From Amylostereum areolatum (Eukaryota > Basidiomycota > Agaricomycetes > Russulales > Stereaceae): a stretch of 64,000 nt of DNA. A model generated the notes under the pieces. It had not been told where the DNA came from and searched no databases. It saw only the letters and a program-made list of their open reading frames with translations. The stretch covers positions 481,163-545,162 of the forward strand of contig SAXG01000009.1 in the NCBI GenBank assembly GCA_012932865.1, in the 5' to 3' direction. This document shows positions 12,489 through 24,369 of this stretch, piece by piece. The first letter of the stretch is position 1, and every line of letters begins with the position of its first letter. The translations under genes and the position numbers were made by a program.

Positions 12489-13742
12489 ATGCAAGGTGCA
12501 TTCGATTCTGTCCGTTTGCGCGTCGTTCATAACCTTGGTACATACAGGCTTCAACAAATACTACCCACCGGACTACGATGGCGAGAAACACAAGAGCCTC
12601 AACTCGTACCGAGGTTTGTACTCCAGCACGTTCGCCAAACCTTCATCATAGATTCATACTCCACCATCCCCTAGGAAAACATGCCCTCGGAGATCGTGCG
12701 CGAAAGATTGACCAAGGGATCCTCATTACACGCTTCGAATTGCCCTTCAACATCTGGTGGTACGTCCCGCTCACCCTCAATATCCGAGTGCCCTATTGAT
12801 CCGTCGCCAGTGGATCGTGCGAAGCCCACATCGGAATGGGCGTGCGCTACAACGCCGAAAAGAAGAAGATTGGAATGTACTATTCAACCCCGATATTCTC
12901 CTTTCGGTGCAAGTGCCACCTATGCAGCGGCTGGTTCGAGATCCAGACGGACCCACAGGTATGTTTGGCTTTCGTCCTCATCCCAGTAATAGAAACTGAC
13001 CTGTATATTCAGAATACTCGGTACGTGGTGGTTTCAGGTGCGCGGAAGAAGGAGGAGGACTGGGATCCAGAGGAGAACGGTGGCTTCGCGGTCCATGGTG
13101 AGCTCGTGTTTGGCCTGCACCCGCCGCGCCCCTCTGACTCTAACTGTCCTCATTCTTCTCCCAGATACCTCCGCTGCACCCCCGACCGACCCCCTCGCAG
13201 CCTTGGAGAAATCTACCGCAGCTCAGACTCACGCTACCACCGTCCAAGCCCCGCGTATCACCCAACTCCAAGACGCTTCAGAGCACTACAACGCCGACCC
13301 TTTCGCCCACTCCCAGCGTGTCAGAAAGCGGTTTCGCGCTGAAAAGAAGGTTGAGAAAGCCCGTGAGGCCGAGGACGCCGAGCTCCGTTCGCGATACGGC
13401 CTGCCTACCGAACTTGCCCTCATACGCGATGATGAGGCGGCGGTGGCCGAGGCCCGCGATATGTGGAAGCAGGGCCAGGAAGAGAGGGTGGTCAAGCGGA
13501 GGAAAACAGGAGATGGCGCGCCAATTGGTTCATCAGCACGACCGAGGTCAATCTCCCTAGGATCAACAGCGTCGTTGAAGGCCAAGGCAGTTCCTTCTTC
13601 CTCTGGAGGCGGCGGCGCTGCAGCGTTGAAAGCGAGAGTACTTGCCAATACCGCTCTCCGTACAGATCCATTCTCAATACCCTCTTCCATGCGGCGCAAG
13701 CCTCCCGACAAGAGGACGGGCGTTGTTGTCCACAAGACGTGA
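12489..13742 (+). CDS. SAF4: Saf4/CCDC130 (CWC16 family) pre-mRNA splicing factor
   Basis: Six exons: 12489-12495, 12548-12613, 12675-12759, 12811-12958, 13013-13097, 13165-13742, which join into one 322-residue frame. The first coding exon is only seven bases (ATGCAAG). Splicing yields MQGFNKYYPPDYD, GKHALGDRARKIDQGILITR, FELPFNIWCGSCEAHIGMGV and the second cysteine pair FRCKCHLCSGWFEIQTDP. The four cysteines form the zinc-binding core shared with Yju2, and the first of them is created by the third intron junction (TG/T). The C-terminal half is charged and helical (SQRVRKRFRAEKKVEKARE), ending in a basic, serine-rich tail. The protein acts in the nucleus with the spliceosome. Length and motif order match CCDC130/Saf4 rather than Yju2. 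No frame breaks. Confidence 0.95.
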
Positions 13743-14057
13743 TCCTGGAAACCCCTCTGTACTTCTATCCCTTATCGCATATGTTCATCTTTGTCTGTCC
13801 GCAATCCCAAGATTACTCGGTTCAGTGTCAGTGTCAAAGTATCGCACTCCCTCGCGAAGTACGTTTGACGAACCTGGACACCATTACTGTTGCTCGCCCC
13901 TTTCCAGCTGTTACGCGCAAATCTACCTGGGGCTGCGCCGACCACCCTGCCTACTTACACATGACTCGTTTTCGAGAAACCAACGACCAGATGCATAGTC
14001 ACGAATCCACCGTGTAATTTACCATACAAGCAAGCAAATCCCACAAACACAATACAG
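13743..14057. other. Short intergenic gap
   Basis: About 315 bases between the Saf4 stop and the stop codon of ARID copy A; the two genes converge. Nothing recognisable. Confidence 0.5.
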
Positions 14058-17000
14058 TCAATAACGAACAGGGTCTATACCTGTAGCCCCTTCGAGCACC
14101 GTCACTGCAGCGTCCTCCGGCTCAGAGCGCATAGAGCCTGGTTCATGAGGCAAACAAGGCGTCGTTGAGGTGGTGGCTGGGTTTGCCTGCGTAACAGAGA
14201 AGGCCTTTGCGTGGTCCAGCCCGTCCTGCGGGACATATTTGGGTTGCAAGCCTGCGCCTGTGATAATTTTTGTCAAGTTGTGGGCGTACATCCGAAGGGT
14301 GCTTAGGTCGACGAAATAACGGCCGTGCGTGATTTGCTGGTGCTGGTACCGCACCAGACTAATCTGAGACGCGCATGATGATTGGTATTTAGCGACCCCC
14401 CAGAGCACAAACGCAAAACGGACATACCATCGCGATGAGCTTCAGCAACATATGCTCGCCCTGCAACAAGCAAACCAACCTCGCGAAATTGAAGTCGTCA
14501 GAGTCAACTTGCTCAACGAGCATGAAGGCCCTGTTGAGCACCTCCGCGTACTCTCCGACCTCGTCCTCGGAGATCACCATCGAAGGGGGGTACTTGCTGA
14601 TCTCTGCAGAACATCCGGTTAGCCTTTCGCCCCACAAAAAAAGTTACGTCACCCTGGTGGAAAAATCGAAAACGCACCGTCGATGTTTGCCCACTGCTGC
14701 TTCAGTCGCGTTATCGTGCTCGCAACTCTCTCCACATTCTCGTGCCGTAACCGCAATGCCCTTGCCTCCGCCGATATGCCACATGCACTACCAGCCTGCA
14801 CATCCGTGTGGTGATGCTGAGATATCTCCGCGCTCTTTTCTTGGCTTATCACCGGCTGCTGCTGTCCATGTAAATCCATTGTGTTCATCTCCTGAGCAAG
14901 CGACTCTTCTTGCAGGGTGGCCGCGCTCGAGCTCCCCTCGACTCCTCCTTCGACTTGTATGGTGCCCTGCGGGTTGGACTCGAACATCATAACCACGACT
15001 GCAATCATCATGTCGACGAGGCTTTGTGCGAGCAACTGCATATTGTGCAGGTCGAGAACATAACGGCCTTGCTGGCGCTGATGCCGCACCACCTCGATCT
15101 GAAACAAAAAGGATGAGCAGACAGTCCCAGAGCGACATGAACGATGGACACACCATCGAAATGCTATTTGGCAAAACCTGTTCGCCTTGCGATAAACAAA
15201 CGAGCCTCACAAGGTTTGAATCAAACTGCTCCACAAGCCCGAGCAGCATGCTGAACGTAGCCGAGTACCCTGCGGCGTCGTGTTCCGGGACCATGATCGA
15301 AGGAAGTTTGTCAAACTCTGTCCGAATTCATTTCGTCAACGTCAAGCGTCATATGGCCTTCGCAGAACCGTAATCCTACGCACCGTTGCTGTTCATCCTC
15401 TGCCGCTTTGCGTGCTCGATCGCGATTGTAGCCTTCTCGATGTTCTCTGGCTGCAATAACATCGCACGCTCCTCGTCTGTTATCTGAGTCCCACGAAGCA
15501 CGATATCGTTCAGCTGCCCCGTCACCATCGACATAAAATCGCTCTGAGCGCTCCAGCAGTCAGGTAGGCGGGACTCGTTCGCCTCATCAAGTCCATACAC
15601 GGTGGCGCCGTCCGTCGACTGTGATGCGGTCCCAGGATACGGCGGTGCGTTTGCCATAAACATCTGGCCGCCAGCCTGTTGCTGTTGCTGCTGCTGTGTC
15701 CAGCTGAGCGCCTGCGTACGCCGATCCTCCTGTTGTTGCCGTTCCTGCAGGCTCATCTCCTGCGCGGCATCGACAGCTTCGCCCGGGGTTTGTGCGTGAT
15801 CCGCGTGGAACAACTGCTGCCTCGTTCTATGCGCTATGTCAAGGAACAGCTCCCGGATTCTCTCGACGTTATCGATAGTTTGTTCGCGGAGGCCTCGTGC
15901 TCGCAAATCCGCGGCGGGAAGGGTCGCGTGCGCTATGAATTCGTTGAAGATACGGGGGGGTATGCTGGACAGCGTCGAAAGCCCATGCCACTGCTGAGGC
16001 TGCTGCTGGCCCTCGCTCGAGAGACCCCGGTCTGCGTGCTGTTGCAGAGGCTGCTGCGATTGATGGTACTCTTGGAGCATTATGTTTGATTGACCAGAGC
16101 GTTGCGCGTCGATGCACCATGACCGATGGTACGCCTCGTCGAATGCGGCGACATAACATCTATAGACGTGCTGAAGTCGATCCGCTACCACGGGCGCGCA
16201 AAGCGGTCCCTCGCTGGAGTTGAAGTTGACCCAGCCCATGCTTCCTCCGACGAGTGGCCACAAGTTCTTCTGCATGACCTGGAGATGGCGGCAGATGTTC
16301 AGACCAGATGCATTCACATGCACGCGACGAGAAACGTACTACACCAACACCGCCAAAGTGGGCGACGGCCGCGTGAAGCTGGGCGAGCGATATCACACGA
16401 CCCTCGATGATGAGCCAGGCCTCGTCCACGATGATGTTTTTGTTAATGGCAAAATTCGTCCACGCGTCCACGAACCGATCTTCAGGCAAGGGGGGGACAT
16501 GAACCTGGTTTTGTAGCACGTGGAGCTGTCGCTGCCGCTGCTGCTGCTGTTGCCCGGCGTTATAGAGTGCCACGGTTGGGTGAAACGACATATGGGGGTG
16601 ATATGGCACATATAAGGGGCCGAAACCGCTCAACTGCTGGGATGGGGCCATGATGACAGGATACTGTGGGACATTGCTCTGCTGCGGGTACATGAGCGTG
16701 GTGCTGGTTTGGACTCTCTGAAACATCGGGTTGAATACTATGTGTGGATTGGTGTGATAGCGTAGCAAGCGAAGAAATTCTGGATTCGGGCGCCCGTCGC
16801 GAAGAAATTGCGCTGGGGGTGCTTTCGAGAGTTGCCTGCAAACCAGACGGCTGGGTCTACATTTCCGTGAAACAGTTTCTAATCAAATGGGGAGCGTACC
16901 CATTGGCCATGACAAGAGACCCCTCCTCTTGCCGTGCCATGATGGCTGCTTGCAAATTTACGAGACAGAGCTTCTCACGAAAGACCTTCGTCGACAGCCG

Positions 17001-17342
17001 ATCCACGGAAAGCGTTGCGGACTCATCGTTGTCACCTTCGGCTTCGGACATCTGGATTTGTTGCACTGCGCGCTCGTCGTTGGTGATGGATTGTTTGCAC
17101 GCTTTGTACATCTCGAATAGTTGAATATTTGTGACTTGTGCCAAATTCTTCATCCTAATGATATCGGTTCCTCCGGAATTCAGGCCGATGCGGGGAGCGG
17201 GTAGGGCGTGGGGGCTGACTTGACAGGGTTGGTGCGGCTGCTGGACGGAGTGTGAGATAACAATGTGTTGAGCAGGTTGACTATCGATATTGGCATCGGA
17301 ACTAGGGCCCGAAAGGTTGTCGTTCGATTGATCTTGGTACAT
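14058..17342 (-). CDS. ARID-domain SWI1-like protein, array copy A
   Basis: First unit of the ARID array. The start is set at ATG 17342 just after a splice-acceptor-like TTTCACAG; an upstream exon is possible. Order of parts: a glutamine/serine N-terminus; a helical module with NIQLFEMYKACKQSITNDER; RDGRPNPEFL-type linker; a Q-rich stretch; then ARID, split by an intron, with FVDAWTNFAINKNIIVDEAW, ISLAQLHAAVAHFGG and LWPLVGGSMGW plus LQHVYRCYVAAFD. ARID domains bind DNA, and SWI1/ARID1 proteins are SWI/SNF remodeller subunits. After another Q-rich region come two successive copies of a C-terminal module (QPENIEKATIAIEHAKRQ, then LLGLVEQFDSNLVRLVCLSQ; again AEVLNRAFMLVEQVDSD). The acidic tail found in copy E is absent. 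The ARID region has no frame break, so the copy may be functional, but splice sites were inferred by comparison with copies B and E. Confidence 0.7.
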
Positions 17343-17439
17343 CTGTGAAATATCCAGAAGAGCCGAGAATGAGGTGGATAGCAACATACCGCCGCCGATG
17401 TCGTATATATGTTGACGGCGGTGGCAGTGCAAAGAAGCC

Positions 17440-18614
17440 TCTTCAACAAGTACAATAGGGTCGTAGATGGCATTGGTGCTGACAACAAAAGCCTCGAGCT
17501 TGAGACCCTGACTCCAGAGACCTGCAGGTGATTATCGATGAACAACTTGGATGATGTCAAAAAACGCATCACCAACCTCAGAGGCCAGCTCTGGTCCGCT
17601 TGTGAGCATAAATTTGGTTGTTATGTCAGATACGTAGGATCCTGAGCTTGCGAAGGTTGACGGAATGTTTCCTCTGCCTCGGGGAGACTAGCTGTGAGGC
17701 ATTCTCGCCTTTGACCTCAAAACCTGGATGGTGGGCCTGGACAAGATCTAGACAAAGGAAACGTGTCAGTCTGCTCTGCAACCAAACAAAGTCTGAAGAT
17801 GTTCAGTTGGCAGTGATACGTTGGAATATTTTCACGTCGTTTCAGTCGTCGCATGGCTTTGGAAGGTTTAGGTCGCGAAGCAGATGACTGTGGAGCACGA
17901 AAAACCCAAACTCATGTCAGCTCGGTCACCACTGTACGAACACAAGAAGCACCAACCTTTGAAAGCGTTCTAAGACCTCCACCTGTAAACGTCCTTGAAG
18001 AAGGGCTGGAGCGGAATTGAGTCAATTGACCCCATTCGACATTGAGGCGTTGAGAAACCCCCAGACAGCGAAGAGTCGATGTAATGCCACGAGAGATAGA
18101 GAAGGGAATCGCCTCAACGGATGGTCAGTTGGTCACAACTGCAGGTAGATATGATTCAACCCAGGTAAGAGGGACTGCGATATAGCGAAAGTGGAAGGGG
18201 AGAGGTGCGAAGCATCACGTCGGATAGAACGAAGCGAGAGGCACTATCAGGAGACGGGAAAAAAGCAAGTGTCGTGGAGGAGGTCGACGTCGGTTGAATA
18301 GGACTACATAATAGGACAGCGTCACAGCGAACAGGGAGTCGGAAGCGATGATACAACTGGCCGGCCCGGAAGGTGGGGACGCCTGTGATGTAAGTTATAC
18401 TAACAGTTATAAAAGCCACCAGCACAACTGCCATATCTTGGAAATGGATGCCATGTAGTAGGAGTGCGGAACTGAGAGCGTAAGTAGTGTACAGATTCGA
18501 TGATGAAAGCAGAGCAAGGTCAGAGCAGCGAGCAAGCAAACATGACAACAACAAAATGACTACAGTCCAAGTATCAGAAGGAACAACCGCACGGTAGAAA
18601 GCAACACCATAACC
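17440..18614. other. Inter-copy region with unresolved coding-like pieces
   Basis: Between ARID copies A and B. On the minus strand, pieces such as LASEVGDAFFDIIQVVH (about 17540-17590) and LEAFVVSTNAIYDPIVLVEE (about 17430-17500) look coding and are separated by intron-like gaps, but I cannot assemble or name a protein. The rest (17.9-18.6 kb) has only short frames without motifs. Confidence 0.3.
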
Positions 18615-18701
18615 TCAAGATTGCCCACGGGCGTTTCCCGCGGACGGATCTGCATCGAAGTCCTGCCCCGACTCCGACTTCAGGAAGGCGTCGATATCCT
18701 C
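18615..18701 (-). pseudogene. Displaced C-terminal coding end of ARID copy B
   Basis: Read leftwards from the transposon edge, this segment gives EDIDAFLKSESGQDFDAD and ends in TGA at 18615-18617. If the 608-base element at 18704-19311 and one TA are removed, copy B reads DDAKLL directly into EDIDAFLK in frame. Copy E has DDAKVLEEINAVLDA at the same place. This is therefore the native carboxy-terminus of copy B, cut off by the insertion. Confidence 0.75.
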
Positions 18702-18703
18702 TA

Positions 18704-19311
18704 AGATAGGCGACATTCACAACCTTCCCCATCACGTGAGGCCGAGTGTCACGCTTAGGGGGGGTCGACGAGAGAAATGTCCATACCATTTGATCCAGTC
18801 CATCTCATGTAAAAGCGCTACGTCGTATCGTTTTAAATGATTGTATCTTTTGGAATATAAATTTTGTTTGGCATTTCCCCTTTTTGCCCTTGAGATATAA
18901 ACGGAAAAGCCCAGACAGACCTACAGCCATGAGTCTCCGAGATGCCCGAGTTTTGGTCATGGAACAGCCATAACTCTCGCACAACTTCGTTTCTGGGAAA
19001 ACTGCTACATTACTTCTCTTGTTCAGTCTATCCAAGATGGTCTGTGTATTCAGATTGTCTCCTGTATTCGCCGTTGAACACCAATTAATTTAGATACTAC
19101 TTTTTGCGCGTGAACGAGCAGAGCAGCTTACAAATCAGGTGGGAAATCCTCGCACCTTGTACTGTAAACCTCGAGACGCGCGCCATCGGTGGCTCAGAGA
19201 ATCTATCATCCACTTATCCCTTACTTATCCCGTCTCACGCGCATGTTGGGGCGTTATGTCACACGTTTGTCACACGCACATGATGGGGAAGGTTGTGAAT
19301 GTCGCCTATCT
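18704..19311. mobile_element. TA-flanked non-autonomous DNA transposon (Tc1/mariner-type MITE)
   Basis: A 608-base element bounded by 31-base perfect terminal inverted repeats (18704-18734 and 19281-19311, beginning AGATAGGCGACATTC) and flanked by TA on both sides (18702-18703, 19312-19313). TA duplication and short terminal repeats are typical of Tc1/mariner elements. It has no transposase frame. Excising it with one TA restores the reading frame of ARID copy B, which gives independent support for the boundaries. As it stands, the element supplies the present stop codon of copy B (TAG, minus strand, 19306-19308). Confidence 0.85.
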
Positions 19312-22248
19312 TAGGAGCTTCGCGTCGTCGTCGTCGTCGTCGCCGTCGTGGTGGAATTGCGCAGCGAACCGGTCCAGGAATGCGACCGCTTCCTCCTCCT
19401 CCTGCCTGAGCTTCTGCTCGTCACTCGGCGGCGCCCACGACACCGAAGGCACCGACATCGAGTTCGTTCCAGCCGCAACGCTCGATCCCCCCTCCTGCGC
19501 CGGCTCCTTATTGCTCTGACCCGACGTCAGAACATTTTGAGGCGTCACAATGACATTGACCATAGACTCAGTCGGCGGGAGAGACTGTACCGGAAACATA
19601 CTTCCCCACGGTGCAGACGAAAGTTGAACCCCGTTAGGCCCGACCTGCATGCCCGCGCCCACCATCAAGACCGTGAAGTGCTGAACGAACTGCCGCATCT
19701 TGTCCAGGGTGAGGATGTAGCGGTTTCGCGAGGCCTGCTGGCGCTGGTATCGGGTCAGGCCAATCTGAAACGCATGATTAGGATATCTGTTCGAACGATA
19801 GGCATAAGGTAGACATACTATCTCAATAACTTTTGGCAAGATCTGCTCGTCCTCCAGCAAGCAGATGACCTTGGCAAGATCCGACTCGATCTGCTCGACA
19901 AGCACGAGCAGCTTGTTGAACGTCTCCGCGTATTCGAACGTCTCGTGCTCCGCGATTGCAAGCGATGGTTGCTCGTTAAACTCTACAAAAAAGTACACAA
20001 GCTCAGTCAACTTTCACGTCGACGCAGGTGAAACACACTGAACGCGCAAAATTCCTGAATACGCACCGGTGGTAGCCAATAACTGCTGCTTCACCCGCTC
20101 AATCAACATCGACATTTTGTTGACGTTATCAGGCTGCAGTCTTAACGCGCATTGCTCCGCCGATATGCCAGGTACGTTGAAATACATATCCATGCGGTGC
20201 TGAGAAGTCCGTATATCCTGCTCTTGTATGCGCATCGCGTTCATCTGTTGAGCGAGCTGGTTTTGCGAGGTGGCGTAGCCTGGAACTTGCGCCTCGTTCT
20301 GCGGAACCGACTGCATGCCCACAGCGGCGATCATATTCGTGAGGTGGAGGATGAGCAGCCACGCATTGTGCAGACTGAGGATGTAGCGACCTTGCTGGCG
20401 TTGGTATCGCATCAACTCGATCTTAAGCACAAATGGTCAGAAACATCCCATGGAGCGATAGAACAAGATAGACCCACCATCCTGACGATATTCGGCAAAA
20501 CCTGCTCACCTTGCAACAAACAAATGAACCTCGCAAGTTCAGAATCCACCCGCTTGACGAGCACGAGCAGCTTGTTGAACGCCTCGGCATACTCTGCTAC
20601 GTCGGGCAATAAGACCGCAAACGAGGGAAGCTCGTTGAGCTCTGTTCAGAACAAACCAATCAGCATACTATTGCGTCAACATCTACCACAAACTGGCTCT
20701 GGCAGTTCGGTACGCACCGTTGGAGTTCAGGATGTGCCTTTTTGTCTGCTCAATGGCAAGTGAAACCTTCTCGATGTTCTCCGACTGTAGCCGTATCGCA
20801 CGCTGCTCGTCTGTGATGCCAGCTACGTGTGGCACGGCATTACCCATATGCGCAGTCATCGTCGATATCAGGCCGTTTTGAGCGCCTTGGACAGGTATGC
20901 TCGTTCTCGCCTCGGCTCTATCCACGCCCATCGGTACATATGGAACAAGCTGCCGCTGCTCGTGCTGCTGGTCCTCGTTCGAGGGACACCCGTTCGCCAG
21001 CTGTTGCTGTTGGTGCGCTTGGAACATCCTCTGCAGCTGATCAGAACGTTGAGCATTGACGTACCATTGACGATGGTACGTCTGGTCGAACGCCGCAACA
21101 TAGCGCGTATAGACGTGCTGGAGCCGTTCCGCCGCCATTGACGCACAACGCGGTCCCTCGCTGGAGTCGAAGCTGGCCCATCCCATGCGCCCTCCAACGA
21201 GCGGCCACCAGTCCTTCTGCGTAACCTGAAGATAGCAGCAGATATTCAGACCAGATGTCCACACACACGACGATGAACGCACTGTATTGGTACCGCCCAA
21301 GGCCGCGACAGCTGCGTGGAGCTGGGCGAGCGATATCCTGCGACCATCGATGATAAGCAAGCTATCATCCACCGTGATATTGTTGGCGAATGCAAAATTC
21401 GTCCAGGCGCTCGTGAAACGACCTTCAGGTAAAGGAGGGACGGGAATCTTATTCTGGAGCGTCTGGTACTGTTGCGCCTCCCGGGGGATAGGTTTCGGCG
21501 TCACGTGCGGATTCGTAAAGTAATCCCCCGCCTTCCCCTTCCAACGCAAGAATTCGGGATTTGTACGCCCATCGCGCAGATGTTGCACTGGGGGTGCTTG
21601 CGACAGTTGTCTGTGAGCAAAAAGGTCAGCATTCGCGCAATGTACTCGAGCCAGACGAGGAACGTACCCGTTGACCAAGACAAGAGATCCCTCCTCCCGC
21701 CGTTTCATGATGGCCGTTTGGAGAGAGCCTAGAATGGCCTTCTCCTGCTCCATTTTCACCAACAGCTGCTCTTTGGGGTATGCTGCCGCGAGTGGATTGT
21801 TACCCTTCGCGAGGGCCGTCTGGACATTCTGCAGAGTGCGCTCGTCGTTCGTGATGCTCTGTTTGAGAGCGTAATAAGCCTGGAAGAGCTGCTGGTTCGA
21901 AATCTCGGCCATATGGTTCAGCATACGTCCTGCGTCGATGCCTCCGGGACCCATGCCAGCGCCAGCTCCGGGCAAGGTGATAGTCGGAGGTTGGCCCATG
22001 GTGGCTGGTCGAAACGCACCGGAGGCCTGGGTCTGCATCATGCCACCGACCTGAGGACTAACGCCGGGTTGTTGGTGATTCTGCATGGGGAGGCTGGCAT
22101 TGAGCTGGGACGGTCGGTGAAGTTGTTGATCGGCGTGATCGGCGGGGGGTGGCACCTGGCGAGCGAGTAAGCTTAAGGGGTGAACAGCTTGAACACGTTC
22201 AGGGGCCTGCATAAATGCGGCAGTGGTTGCGTTTACGTTGTGAGCCAT
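19306..22248 (-). CDS. ARID-domain SWI1-like protein, array copy B (C-terminus cut by a transposon)
   Basis: ATG at 22248 opens a long frame; the frame also extends upstream to about 22345 without a better start, so an earlier exon may exist. Parts in order: a Gln/Pro-rich N-terminus; the helical module (NQQLFQAYYALKQSITNDER, then KEQLLVKMEQEKAILGSLQT); NPEFLRWKGKAGDYFTNPHV; ARID split by an intron (FTSAWTNFAFANNITVDD, ISLAQLHAAVAALGG, WWPLVGGRMGW, LQHVYTRYVAAFDQTYH); and two tandem C-terminal modules (QSENIEKVSLAIEQTKR and AEAFNKLLVLVKRVDSELAR; then ETFNKLLVLVEQIESDLAK). The tail is acidic (HHDGDDDDDDAKLLR) and stops inside the inserted transposon. The ARID core is intact. DNA binding as part of a chromatin remodeller is inferred from the family. 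Confidence 0.75.
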
Positions 22249-22345
22249 ATTGGGAGCAACGTTTATGAAAGGAGATGTGTCGAGCTGGGAATGATACAGT
22301 TGCTGGTTGGCGGGTGGGCCATCCGAAGCGTTGACACTGTTTGAG

Positions 22346-24369
22346 CTCGCTTCTTGTTAGCCTTCTTAGGCAGAAGGCCGAGACTGGTGGGGATTCCGGG
22401 TTTTGACCTCGTGAGGGTTGAAGCTGGTTGGAGGAATTTGAAGGAATCGTTCTGGTTACAAAGCGCTTATGCTCGTACCCAGCCGGTGCTAAGGAGTCTT
22501 ATACATAGTCTCCCAGAGGCAGACGAGACACTTTCGTCAACCTTCTCAAGTTCAGGATCCTCCGTGTCTGGCGTCTGCTTCTGATACAACGGCCCTTGTC
22601 GGGAGGTCAAGGGAGCTTGATTGCCGAATCTCGGCATATCACGTGCACTGTTATTTCGATTCAATATTCACAGTCCCGGGTTCGCGCGAGCATCCTCAAC
22701 TCAAGGCCAGAGCAGGCGACAGAGAGATTGCAGTTACAGTGCACTCCATGGAGGATCATCTTTGATTATATTGATACACAAAACAATGTGTACCAATACT
22801 ACTTTACATACTGGGCTGTGAAGAAGGGCACAGACTTAAGTTACAGTACTGCAGTTCCGATGTTAAGGCTTTGAGCGATCAATCATGTGCAGTTAATGTG
22901 GAGCAGATGGTGGTGAAGTCAACCTGAAGAAGATGGAACATCAGCAAAAGAGTGCGGGTATAAACTGTGCGACAACGTATGGGTCATTCTTCTCTGCGCG
23001 ATCGAGCTGCGTTTGGGCGAGTCGTCGAACAACAATGCCATGCCATAAGTCGATTACGGGATTGCGCCTGGACAGAGCCGTCGCCGTCAGATGAGGGAAG
23101 AGCCTGAGCCTGAATGAAGGCGCAGACACGGAGAATAACAGCCTGCTCGCTTGACAAGCGGTGAGAGCGGCGAAAGACTTCATTGTGGGACAAAGACGAT
23201 GGTGGACTGAAAGAACGTGAGGTTTAAGTACGTCGGACACGACGACGAGCGCGGGGGCGGAGTGTAGGAAAGCTGAAGCCAAGCGGTAAACTGAAAGCGG
23301 GTCCAATGCCATCGGGCGTATCCCTGACGGAGGGCTCACAGCCCTTTCACAGAAGGCACTTACTTACCCTGGATCCGATTTGGCGTGGGCCATTGAAGTT
23401 CAGAAGGATCTCCAGTGAGCGCGATGAGAAGCAGCTACGCAACGGGGACTTCGAGAGGTGGTTATTCAAGGATTGTGTTGACGGTAACGGAGTATTTCAG
23501 GCTACCTGGATCGGGGAGGAGAATGAGTACAAGGAAGCCTGCGAGAGTGCGAACGGGGAGAGCATTTATTCATTTATGTTATTTACGAGCAATAAGTGTG
23601 CTCCGAGCTCGGCAAGGGAGCGACAAGGCCCTTCGTTCGGAACTTACCGAACTCCCCCGACCTCTCGACAAGCGCATCAGTGGGAAAAGTAGACTACTTA
23701 TACACGGACTGGGGGCAAGACTCAGCGAGTCCAGTGGCCCAGGAAAACATAAGCCACATTTCTCTCACGGTGAGTAACATAGCAGTATTGGCCGCGTCCG
23801 ACTCGGAGCTACGCCGCCTGTACCCAACCTCAATTGCCCTCCCGTCCCTCGTCCCGTCATCTAGTATTTAGACAACGACTGGGTGCGTATGTGCGTCTTG
23901 TGCGTATGTGCGTCTTGTGCGCTCCTTGCTAACTCACATTCTCCCAAGGATACGATCAGCACATCTGGGTGCTCCGAGTCGTTATCACCTCAGTGCCGCC
24001 GCCGTGCAGCCTAGTAGGACAATGATACCAGAAAGTCCTTGTTTTAAAGTTGCGCTGCTCTTTGGCTATCACCGTATACATTAGATGTTGTAGCTTTGCA
24101 CCACTTACTTTTTCCCCGTTTGAAGTCTAATTGAACCGTGCAGTTCATGTCCATAGTAACGGTGCGCGATATACATTTTTCGTATCCATAACTTCCGTGA
24201 GATCGCGAGTTAAACATGGACCAGGAAACAGAATGGCGTCCCGGATTTGGTCTTTCACAATCCATGCGTTCACCAAATACGACAGCCTCGACCAGACTGG
24301 TTAAATATGACCATGTACGATCAGAACTCGTTTGTTTCCAGCTCACCACCAGATTGTTTGGGTTTGGTC
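22346..24369. other. Inter-copy region without a supported gene
   Basis: About 2 kb between ARID copies B and C. I found no counterpart of the copy E first exon here. Short frames such as minus 22941-23339 have no recognisable content. It holds one short tandem repeat (23883-23916). Confidence 0.45.
23883..23916. repeat. Two-unit 17-base tandem repeat
   Basis: The 17-mer GTGCGTATGTGCGTCTT occurs twice head to tail, followed by a partial third unit. Confidence 0.7.
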
